64,000 nt of DNA, from NCBI RefSeq assembly GCF_014529535.1, contig NC_050738.1, positions 310,001 to 374,000 on the forward strand, written 5' to 3'. A model generated the notes under the pieces. The model was given only the letters and a program-made list of their open reading frames with translations, was not told the origin of the DNA and did not search any database. Positions 47,720 through 58,700 of this stretch are shown piece after piece. The position numbers were made by a program, and so were the translations under genes. The number at the start of each line of letters is the position of its first letter. The first letter of the stretch is position 1. Origin of the DNA: Bradysia coprophila. Taxonomy: Eukaryota > Arthropoda > Insecta > Diptera > Sciaridae.

Positions 47720-48650
47720 ATGAGTTTATGGTGGACACATCAAATGTGAGTGCTATAATTCATAAGTGGCAGATGTTTCCTGAACCATTTTGACTGAACA
47801 GACGAAATTTGGACTGTGTGTGCTGACAAAATTCAACCTAAACTGGATGCTCAATTTCAACGACTCAGTGGTACGAATAAATTCAAAATTATTGGATCTT
47901 ATTTCTGTCAGCCTAAGCGACAAAAATCAAGCCTAAAACTCAGTCGTTGGCAAAGTTTTAAATTTCTAGACGAGCAAGTAATCTGACCGATGTGTATACC
48001 ATATAACATTCGAGTACACAAGCCGATACATTGTAAGTTACAGTGTCTAATGATGAAAAAAATGTTTCGTTTCGAATAAACACAAATTTCTAGCAAACAA
48101 TTCAAAGACAGTACCATCATGATCTTCTGCGGATGGTTGTTTTGTTTGCGTATTTTAATTTTGCAACGTCACTGTATCAAACAGTTTGTTTATTTCGTTC
48201 GGAATTCCTCAACAAGTTGTTGAATTTAAAGTTTCCGGTTCTAGAAATGTGATGAAAAGAGGCACTACACAGCGTATTCAACCGGTTGTTCAGACAGTTC
48301 TAGATCGTAACGTTGTAGATTTATCAGCGCAATTACCATGGTTAAATAACTAGTTCTTCATCTTCGTAACACTCTTGTATCTTCTACGAAAAGAAATGAT
48401 TCCGTAGATCTCGTCGATTATTTTACTCGGGCTACCATGTCTAAATGTAGTCTTACGATCAATACTCATGACTACCCCGACAGGCACAATTTATCGTAAT
48501 TCCATCAACAACGTTTGAAGGTGGTAAGGTTAAAGTGTTTACCTTTGAACTTGTAGCATCTTTGATCAAATGATGCTCTCATCGATCTTCAGTTGAAATC
48601 ATGAAAGAAGAACTACCGCAACACGATTCATGTACGCAAAAGTAGGCCTT
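47720..48650 (+). pseudogene. Decayed coding sequence, family unknown
   Basis: Protein-like stretches lie in sequence but in different plus-strand frames. About 47810-47975 gives KLDAQFQRLSGTNKFKIIGS and onward to a stop. About 48200-48350 gives VVEFKVSGSRNVMKRGTTQ through LPWLNN and a stop. About 48370-48500 gives NDSVDLVDYFTRATMSK. Their composition and order suggest an old gene or mobile/viral insertion broken by frameshifts. I cannot name the family, and the call rests on protein-like composition only. Confidence 0.35.
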
Positions 48651-49670
48651 CTTATGAATTGCGACACTTTTTATTGAGGTTGATGATATATAGCCGTTCA
48701 GCACCTTGTTTCAGAGCCGTGTTTGAGTAACAACATTGTGTTTACTCGATCAATTTTTCATTTTAAAGTCAACCAAATTAATTAGGTGTTTACCGGCATC
48801 TGTCACGAATTATTTACATAATTTTCGATGAATTCGACCATTTTTAATAGCCGTAACCCCAATGCCTACCACCTGTACATTTTTTTATTTCTTCGTCAAT
48901 AACAAAATTCAATGTAAATATTGAAAATGCCATTGGTATCGAGGGGGAACTATAATCAAACTGTTCTACGTGTTTTTTGTATACAATTCCTTTGCTTCAA
49001 CTCATGCAACCTTCACATCATATACATCATATACACCAAATGGTTCAATGGTTGTAAAAAACAAATTGTCCGAAAATTAATTTCACTCAATTTATAATAA
49101 GCATCTTTTCGTTGGACTATTCATCACTACATATTCAAGGTTATCCTGCATGTGCTTACTTAAAATATAGTTGAATTAATAGCCAATTAGTTGTAGTCAA
49201 ATACAATTTGTTAGTTTTTTACTGGTGGGTAAAGTATCTGCTTGCCTGATTATCGCATCTATTTGTATACATTGTATGCCGTGTCTTTTGCATTTTGCAT
49301 CTATTGTAACATTATTAGTCAACGTTGGTGAATTCAGAACTTTACCGAAAATTTTTAGACCGGTCCGAAGTGCTGTACTTAAAAACTCACATTCCATTTT
49401 ATTGCTTCATATGAAGATGTCTCATTTCAACCGAAGGAGGTTAGTTCAACTCTGACAGGAGAGGGATTACGAAATAAGTTCTCTTGTCTCAATTCTATCT
49501 CATCTCCACTGATAGAGTACGATTCACTATTTCACTGAAAGATGTCGCTGCAACAAAGCCAATGTCAACAGAAAAATAATTAATTTTTTACTCGACGGAT
49601 TTGAGTCAAATAAAATGCCATCGTATTGCAGATGACCTCAGGTTACTCTGGAGCAGTAGGTAACGAGTAA
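48651..49670. other. Intergenic, no gene recognised
   Basis: Short open frames on both strands at 49197-49455 have no recognisable character. Confidence 0.4.
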
Positions 49671-49757
49671 TTTCGCGCCTCGCGATATTACACATATTAT
49701 AGTGGAATTTCGCGCCCATACATTTTTCAATGGCTAACTTGATTTAGAGAATAATAG

Positions 49758-50335
49758 AGGACGCCAGCTTTTTTGGACAAAAACGATAATGCCCCACAAT
49801 AACAGTAATTCCCAACAATAATGCCCCGTCAAAAATGGCGACCATTGTGAATGCATTCACATGGACAAGTCAATTTTCTATTTATTTTTGATTTTTATTC
49901 TAAAAGTTCGTCCGGATCTATATTTTATCACAGCAATCCGTAGATCTAATTTGTAGCGAGCTAGCGACAATGAGCTGGAAAAAAACTATTCACTTTACAA
50001 CGCGCTGTTCGACGACAAACATCATCCACTACACAACAAACACGTGCTTAACCTGCAAGCGGAACACATGATGTTTGTTGTCGTACAGCGCGTTGTAAAG
50101 TGAATAGATTTTTTCCAGCTCAAAGTCGCTAGCTCGCTACAGATTAGATCTACGGATTGCTGTGATAAAATATAGATCCGGACGAACTTTTAGCATAAAA
50201 ATCAAAAATAAATAGAAAATTGACTTGTCCATGTGAATGCATTCACAATGGTCGCCATTTTTGACGGGGCATTATTGTTGGGAATTACTGTTATTGTGGG
50301 GCATTATCGTTTTCGTCGAAAAATGCTGGCGTCCT
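49758..50335. mobile_element. Long hairpin, two arms of about 275 bp
   Basis: AGGACGCCAGC at 49758 is answered by GCTGGCGTCCT ending at 50335. The arms match closely over their length (ACGATAATGCCCCACAATAA, AATGGCGACCATTGTGAATG, GATCCGGACGAAC in the right arm). The loop near 50033-50062 contains CACGTGCTTAAC. Confidence 0.9.
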
Positions 50336-50439
50336 CCAATTTTTACGAGTACCTGGCGATAAATTGGCGGTAGATTCAGTTGACCACATAAATTTTGGAG
50401 ATGCGAATTTTATTCTAACACCCTAGAGCTTTGTATCAG

Positions 50440-50595
50440 GGATACCGGTATCCTTAGAAAGTGTGGATTTTCCTTTTACAAAACGTTAGGATACCGGTAT
50501 CCCAACTGAGATACACATATTTTGCATCAAGGATACCGGTATCCTTACTCAGAAAAAGTGGATTTTCCTTTTACAAAATGTTAGGATGCCTGCAT
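50440..50595. repeat. Repeated palindrome GGATACCGGTATCC
   Basis: Exact copies at 50440-50453 and 50531-50544, a near copy at 50489-50502 and a degenerate one near 50580. Between them GTGGATTTTCCTTTTACAAAA is repeated, so this is a ~91-bp direct repeat of two units carrying paired palindromes. Confidence 0.85.
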
Positions 50596-50718
50596 CGCAA
50601 CTGAGACGTTGCGAGATTCCTACCAGCAAGAAATTCCTTATGGGCGCGAAATTACACCAATAAAGTAGGAATTTGGCGTGGCGCGAGATAGTGTAATTTC
50701 GCGCCCATACGGCGCAGT

Positions 50719-53620
50719 AATAGGTTTTTCAAACGGCCCTATATCGGTAATAAGAGCCTTAAGAAAGGATTTGATGCAAAGATAGCAATCGTTTTTTTCA
50801 AGAATATAAAGGACCAATTGAAAAAAGGATTGCTGTTCCGAAGTCCCCTTGAGGTCATGTGCTATACAATGTCATTTTTGTTACAGAAATTCGTCGAGTA
50901 AATTTTTTTAAATTTTTTTGTTGACATTGGGCTTTTGGCAGCGAGATCTTTCAGTAAAGTAGCGAATAGTAAATTTGACATAGAACAGAAGAAAGGGAAG
51001 TGATGCCGTAATCACTCTCAAGAGTAAGCAACATAACAATGCCTGAAAATGAGAAATCTTGTCAGTTCGTTCCAATAGCCCTAGAAAACTATGAATCATC
51101 AGATATGATACTTCTATTAACTGAAACAAGTCAGATACCAACTTCATCTACTGACAAATTCATAACAAAAATTCATAAATTCACTTCGTCAATCGGGACT
51201 TCATCAAAAAGCTTTACAGGCCGGACGAGTCCGAGTTTGCATTACGTAATAAGTACGACCTGCATTCATTAGACTTAAAACGACTTGATAAGTATTGTGG
51301 AAGCCTTTTGTGCATAATTTTGACAATGTAGATCTTTTACTTCATGAGTTTAAACATTCCTTTTACTATAATAAAATCTCGTTAGCCATAGCGCGGCTAT
51401 TACTGTTATCGTTGCTGTCGATAACAGATGACGCCGCTTAGCGATTACGCTTTGCTTTTTGTAGGGCGTCATTGCTTTGCATTACCATACAACATATATA
51501 GTAATAGAAATGGGCATGTCGGCGCAGTTAAGTATTTGGTGTTGTATAAAAGAAGCACACGAGATACGAGTCTCGCAATAAACTTTTGAGTTTTCTGACA
51601 AAGAACGAAATCGAAATATTTTTTGTTTTGTGTAGAGAAATGGCTTACATGGCCACTTAACATTCTGCTACATGAACAAGAGATGAAACAATTTTTTTTG
51701 GTCATCACTTATTTGAATAACAAATGATTCTGTGGTTTTCACATATGGATCTTTTCTTCTGTGTTTTTTTTCCTTCTTTCAGGTATATAAACATACAAAA
51801 GCGTAATGAATAGAAGACGTTAAATCATTCAAAGCTCTCTTTTTTGTATGAGTACCAATTTGTATATTAACAGTAATAACAGCTTGTTATAGATCTTCTA
51901 ATAACCAGTTTGTTTATTCACAAAATAATATATAATTAATAATAGTTTTGTGTTTATTGGTAATTACAGTTACTCAATTTTCAAATTTATATTACGGAAA
52001 AAACAAGCGAATTTATAATTCATATTCTTATGGTGGAATTATGAATTGTTCACTTCCAGTTAATTCCAGTTAATTGTAAATAATGGATTTCGTTTTGGAT
52101 TACCTTTTATAAAGAGTTTAATATTCACTCGTCTCCTATAATTACAACGCGAATGTGAAAACAAAAGAACCACCAAGAGCAGGTGAAGTAAGTGGCGAAA
52201 GATTGTCCGCAGTAATTTGATCATCCATCGGTATTCATTAATTATCCAAATTAATCGAAATCACCAAATTTCAATAAAAACAACTAACTTTTGACGAAAC
52301 TGTAGATACATTAGTCACAAATAAAGTTTCGCCTTGACGTTGCATCTCAATTCAGTTCATCCCAAATCTTTCACCATCTCTTGTTAAAATTAATTATATT
52401 AATTAGAAGATGCATGAAAATCTAAAATAAACTCAAGTATTAATTTATTATTTGTCTCCTCAATCAATGTTTAACTTTTACCAGACACAGCTAAAATGAA
52501 ATGAATTATCTATTTCCAAATCTTGTACTTCATTTTTTTAACTTGCATTTTACATTATATAAAGGACCATATTACCCAGAGCTTGTCATTATTTTTGCCG
52601 TCGTTATCAATAACAGATGTATACGTATAGCCAATGTGAACTTGTCGTTCTGATTAACATAATGGTTTCAATGGTCGAGGAAAAATGTCGATCTGATTAC
52701 CAACATTTGTTACAAACTCTTGAACCCATATCGCTTGTACGAAATCAGATACCAATCGTTTCGCTAAAGAAACCAATAATTCGGTAATTTAAAATTATGA
52801 GTTGTAACCTTTATTGGAGTCTATCAATTATTCAATTGCATGCCGAACTTTAAGTAAACACACATTTTCATATCGTAAACTTTTCCGAGTGGATCGATAT
52901 AGCAAGTTATGTTATGACCATAGTAATAATGGAGAGATTGAGCTCATGTCTTAAATCATTTCCAGAACTCCCACTGGGAGTCTCCCGGTAAAGTTTTTGA
53001 CATACCTAGAGTAATTATGACCCGAAATTCATTGAAAAATTATATCAAACACCCCACTAACACTAAAACGTCAACTTTTCTGCTTTTGACGTTATGACCG
53101 TTATAAGCCCCCTTACTTTTGACATTAAGAGGCCTTTTTTACTGTATGTACACGAAGCTGTCACACACACATTCAAATATATGATTTTTCATTTTAATTT
53201 GTCAGTTTGTTCTATTCATAGGGCCAGTTTTCGATAGTGTGTGAATCGTAACTCTCGGAATCGGTCACATTCAGGAGACCTAGAAAATGGATGGAATTTA
53301 TTTTGATTAGGCGTCACGACCCCTTCTTTGTATGTATCGGACTTACAGTCCTAAACGTGTCCAACGTTAACTCTTCAATATGATCAACTTCGGGTTGACC
53401 TGTCAGATTGAACTTGAAATTGATTTGTTTGGACATCAAATCGTCTTAGATTTATTGCAGATCTTTCTAAGAGTCGATTGGCCTACTTTTGCATGACCTG
53501 TATCTAACCTGTTTCAAGGACTAAAATTTTCGATAAACTGGCAAAAGCTATCCCCGAAGTTTATCTATGAGAAATACATTTATTAGTGATGTTAAAATCT
53601 GCCGTCAATTGAGGTAGATG
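50719..53620. other. Intergenic with TA-MITE copies, no gene
   Basis: TA-MITE copies lie at about 51330-51436 (TCTTTTACTTCATGAG, TGCTGTCGATAACAGATGAC) and 52520-52620 (CTTGTACTTCATT, CCGTCGTTATCAATAACAGA). The remainder shows no gene. Confidence 0.45.
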
Positions 53621-53900
53621 CGAGGGGAAAACCACTCGGGTTGATTACACATATTATTCGGATTTTCCGGAGAATCCCGTAATGTTCGGAATTGCCGGAG
53701 AATCCCGTCCCGTAATTAAACAGAATTGACAGGAATTAATGGGAATTGAAAGAAATTGTCAGGAAGTACCTATAGAAATTGAAAGGAAATAGAGCGAATC
53801 CGGCAATTAGACGTGTTGCTCCGGTAATTGAGGTTATTAAACGGAATTGAAAGGAGTTAGAAATTGATTTGCCACCCTTTTGGCCAGTGGTTTCCCCTCG
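53621..53900. mobile_element. MITE with CGAGGGGAAAACCACT ends and GGAATT-rich core
   Basis: CGAGGGGAAAACCACT at 53621-53636 pairs with AGTGGTTTCCCCTCG at 53886-53900. The core repeats short GGAATTG and GAATCCCG motifs. No coding. Confidence 0.8.
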
Positions 53901-54159
53901 GGTAGAGGTTACGAAAGATTACCACTTGCCGTTGGATTGACTCATTGAATCTGTGATTTGACTACCTTTGTGTAATTTGTTATACAATCATTTACTTTAT
54001 TTGTAATAAAGATTCATTTGACCATATGAGACCACATTTTTTTGAGCACTAGGACATAACAAAGGTAGCAGTAGTTTTTAACAAATTAAATAGTGGAAAT
54101 CGATAGACTCCATGTAAACTTCACAATGAGCTATTGCAATTAGGCTTTTCGCTAAGTCA

Positions 54160-54370
54160 TTCGATTGATAAAATATCGATTATTTCCTTAGAATCATCGA
54201 TATTTTCAAAAAATCAATATCGATCGAATGTTTTATCGATAATCGATAAATAATGACTGACAATCGGTAAATATCGACTGATGATTCGATTATCAGTCGA
54301 TACTTATCGATTATCGATGAAACATTCGATTGATATTGCATCAATTATCTGGAAATTTTATCATCGATTG
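54160..54370. repeat. Cluster of ATCGAT palindromes
   Basis: About two dozen overlapping ATCGAT/TCGATA motifs within 210 bp, including TATCGATAATCGATAAA near 54235 and its complement-like partners near 54300. Arms around the centre pair imperfectly, starting at CATTCGATTGAT on both sides. Confidence 0.7.
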
Positions 54371-55797
54371 ATGACACTTTTTGTCTTATTGCAAGACATA
54401 ATTCAAAATCGTCAAAAACAATTGGATTATTTGTGAAGTCAGGAGAACCCTCACTTCGGGAAACTCAAAAATTTTCGTCAAAAAACTTCTTGGGCTGGGC
54501 ATTGCAAAATGGGCAAGCACTAGCCAATATTAAAAAAAAAGATTTTTTTGCATTTTAATTTTTTCGAGAACTTGACGATGTGCAGAAGCACGACCTGACA
54601 TTTTCGAAAATTTGACACACCCTACTAGGAGTGTTAGTCAATAAACTTATTAGTCATACGAAGTTTAACAATGGAAATCAATAAAGTATAAGAACTGATT
54701 CGAACTATTGACGGCGTGATTTCTAAAAATTCATGAAATTCATTTACTCGCTTATAAGTTCAACCAACCACCTGTATATTGAAAAACGTCCTACTGACAC
54801 TATGCGGTAAGCTTCAAACATAATTTTAGCCGGTATGTCGAACATCTTTCATAGACAAATAAATTGCTATGTCACTTTACCAGCACATATGGGCCAAATG
54901 AATGTTTTTAACCACCTTTAGTAACAACTCAACACTTATAAAGTCTCAAGAAAGAAAAAAACACGAAAAAATCATAGAAATGGTAATAATTTTTAATGGA
55001 TCCAAATGCTGGACATTCAGTCAGTCTCTTCTTTCTTGTATGTCTTACAAACCGAGTCATTCACCTAACTTAATATTATCCATAATCCACTAGAGTGTGA
55101 CGCTTTTTTCTTGTAAGAAAAGTCGTACTTATGTATGCATTGAAATGGTGAGGAATATATATTGCCTCAAATCAACTTTATGCTGAATTATGCTTATGAT
55201 GGAAAGAGAGGGAAAAAAATGCTATTATGTTGTATGTACGGTTATATGTTGTTCCTACTCATTATTTGTACGTTAATCGGTAAATTCAAATGTTGTATAC
55301 GCTGGGTTGTATGTATAGTAAAATGTAATACAACATCAAAAAAAGAAACGTGAAAATGTAACGTGCATTTCATGTATAATTGTGAAGAATCGTCGCATTG
55401 TCTGTGGCACGGAAATTTTAATTTTTAAATAACTTTTCAGTGTGATTATTGCTATTGGTCATGTGAACGCGTTTTCTAAGAAGTATACGAGAAGTAAATA
55501 GCTTGCGTGTGCTTTTTTTTCATGAAATTTTTGTGTCTGTGATGTAATTTTAACTTTTAATTTCATTGGAAATTCGTACCTGAGTTCGGTTTGTCGGTTT
55601 GGTTTGTTTAGCTGAAAGCAAGTGCCTGCAAATAATTAGTATAGCCTTTAAGATAAAAATTGTGGTGCACGCAAAATTATAGAATTCTTTTAAGAATTAC
55701 GTTTTTTGTACATTGATCCAAAAAGTGCTAAGTTAGTGTAATCGGTTCGGTTAATAGGTTTTTACATTCGTATAGAATCGTTACAAATAATGAAGTG
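54371..55797. other. Intergenic and possible 5' UTR of the plus-strand gene
   Basis: No exon recognised. The last ~100 bp before 55798 may be 5' UTR: the frame is closed by TAA at 55729, and a two-codon upstream frame, ATGAAGTGA (55790-55798), overlaps the proposed start codon by one base. Confidence 0.35.
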
Positions 55798-58700
55798 ATG
55801 TGCTTCTCACCAGAACTGTCGGTTACGAAAGAAAATTGTCCAATTAATATGAAAGTCAGAACCGTAAGACAGGTTAAACAGCAACGTCCCCGGAATCGAC
55901 GCTTTACAGGTATACCTGTGCTTTCTGTTCCATTCGCTCAGAAAAGCTTAAAAACACGTAAAGTTTCGCTTCTACTTCAGAGAACGTTTTAGGTTTCGTA
56001 TTTTTTTAAAAATGTGATGAGCTGGTTGGAAATCAATTTCGAAACATTTTTAGGTGTTAATCTACCGTTGAATTCGAACATTTATGTTGATGACAACACA
56101 CATTTACATTCAATATTTATTCATATTTTAATACACAATTTCGGTGAGAATGTCTGTTTTGTTTTCGTTCATCGAAACAAGCCCTTTGAATGTGCCGCTA
56201 CCGCTCTCTAATTAAATAAATATTTATTAGTCTGACGTCTGCTCAAACTCAAAAATTGGTTAGTGTTTCAATAAAATTATGGCCCTCAAATTTTCAACGG
56301 ATTGATGATTCACTGAATATTGTGAACATTAGCCTCGTGATTTACACGAATCGCAAATAATTTAGGCTACTATTACACTATGCCAATCTGCAATAGTGAT
56401 CACAAAGTCGGGGTGAATTGTCCCGAAACAGTCCCTCGGGGGCTACATACAACTCGCTTAAAAAAAAAACAAAAATTCAAAACTTTCATAAAAAATTCGA
56501 GAATCGTCCGAGTTTCAAGTCTGCGTCAAATTTGAAGGCTTGAAGGATAATAGCAACCGTCTATGATTGTTTGCACTGCATGTTTTTACTCAGACATATC
56601 ATCTATCTTTGCAAAAGAAACATCAGTCTTGGAGTTTTCTAAGTTATGGCCTAGATCAATGATTTGCGATGATTAGACCAGCTCTGAGGAACGTGAGCAG
56701 AGCATCCAAATTTCGGTCTGGCTGCCACTGACAATTTTTTTTATTCATACACATTTGTGGTCGTTATTGTGGTTTTATATTGTAGAAAACGGGTTATTGT
56801 TTTAAAAAAAAACATTGAAAATTACCGAAAATACGCCTAAATGTTGGCTATAATTTCAGTGTGCTGGGCTCGGCTAGATCCATTGGTCTTGCCACCAAAC
56901 TAAAGCTATATTACTACTACTACATGTCTACACATCTCAATTGTGCAAAGTTAAATCTGCTTCGTCTTTTATTGAAAATATCGCCAAGAAGTTGAAATCA
57001 AATCTTTTACTTCATTAGTTTTGAAGCACATTTTTTGTTATATAAGACATCGTTAACTAGAGCTCGTCGCTCAATTTTGTCATCACTGTAAATAACAAAT
57101 GATTTTTAAATCAGTTGATTTCAGTACATCGGTTATCTGCTTTCCATTTCGTGATTTAATTAGAAAACTGATTTTTTTGATTTTTGACTAACTCCTATTT
57201 ATTTCACACAGTTTCTTTCAACTTAAGTTGCGTGCTACCGACTGACGTTAATGAATTTTCTTTTTAGGTGTGAGCGGGGATACAACAAATGTTAGTAGCA
57301 AGGTGTTTGCCTCTAAATTGACGAGCCCACCATACAGAATGCCACCGCAGCCTGGTCTATGTGGAGAAGTTCCGATTCCCGGAGCTGCAAGTGATCCTCC
57401 GCTACGGACACATTCATCAAAATTTCCAGTAAATATAATTCGATTTTTTCACAATTAACTGTCAACATAATTATTCACTCCAAATGTTTGTTCTGCAGAT
57501 TGAACTATTTTGTCAACATTAGAAATAGGCCATGGATCCAACAAATTCAGTCCAATTCATGCCATCAAAGTACTGATGTCACCAGTTTCTGCGCGATTCT
57601 TTTTTAAATTCATATTCTTAACAGATATTGAAGCTTTTAAAGGCATAATAGAGCAATAATTTGTTTTGCTGTTAATTCAAAAAAGCTTACAGGCACCTAT
57701 TCTGGATGTTTGTGATGAACAAGCTATTTAGAAAACATACGAAATTGTATTTCGATTTAGGAGAAATAGAAGGCAAAGTTGTATATAGAGTGATCTAATC
57801 ATTACACTTACCCAAGAGCTCGTTCAGGAACTAAAAATTCGTTACCCAAAGTGAAGATTTTGACATATTTTATATGAAAGAAGTGTCAAAATTCTCACCA
57901 GTGAAACTTAACTAATAGTTTCTGAACGAGCTCCAATCGATTATATCAATATACAGACGGCAACCATGTCACCAGTATAATCCCTAAATCTACTACTTCA
58001 TTTGTTCTAATTATGTTTAACAGATTGACACAAAATCTGCTACTTTATTAGTTTCTGTAAAAGGACATGTAAGCCGGAGTTTATCTATTATTTATCTCGT
58101 TGTTGTTGGTAAACACATGATAATAGCCTAGCCACTTGAAACAGTTTCTCATTTTCATAATGGAGAGAATTTTGAAGTCATGTTATGACCGTCTTTATGT
58201 TAAAAGTTACGAAAGACCGTAAACGTAACGATGAAAAACCGTTTTTAAATCTACCGTGTCAATAGCAATTTGCATAGTCTCTCGGATTCTTTTTTCACAG
58301 CAGAGGCTATTGTTTTCAGATGAGAAAATGTTACATTTGATCAGAGTTATTTACATGAGTTCTACTTACTTTAGGTGAAAGAAAGAAAGAGAGGGGCTTT
58401 CACTATTGCAACTTTGGATGTACGAGGAATTGTCTTTAATGTCTTAGAATTTTTCTTTTTAATTACCATCTCGACTATTTATTAAACAGTTAAATAAAGT
58501 GATTTATTATGTAACCGCTTCTTCTGTTGTGTCTTAGTTAAAAATAACAGTAGCAAGAGAAACATATTCACTCAATATTGACCCGAAAGCATACATACGT
58601 GAGGATGGAGTCCCTTAATCCACATAAAATCTGGATTTGAACTTTGCTTCTACATTTAAAATGTTTGTTTCAAAGTGTACTCAGTGTACTGTGATATAGT

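Larger units (their letters stand above)
49671..50718. mobile_element. Outer element with AATTTCGCGCC ends around a palindrome
   Basis: AATTTCGCGCC and GGAATTTCGCGCCCATAC at 49671-49724 are mirrored by TATGGGCGCGAAATT at 50640 and by further copies up to 50718, forming an inverted-repeat pair about 1 kb apart. The palindrome at 49758-50335 and the GGATACCGGTATCC repeats sit inside. Confidence 0.6.
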
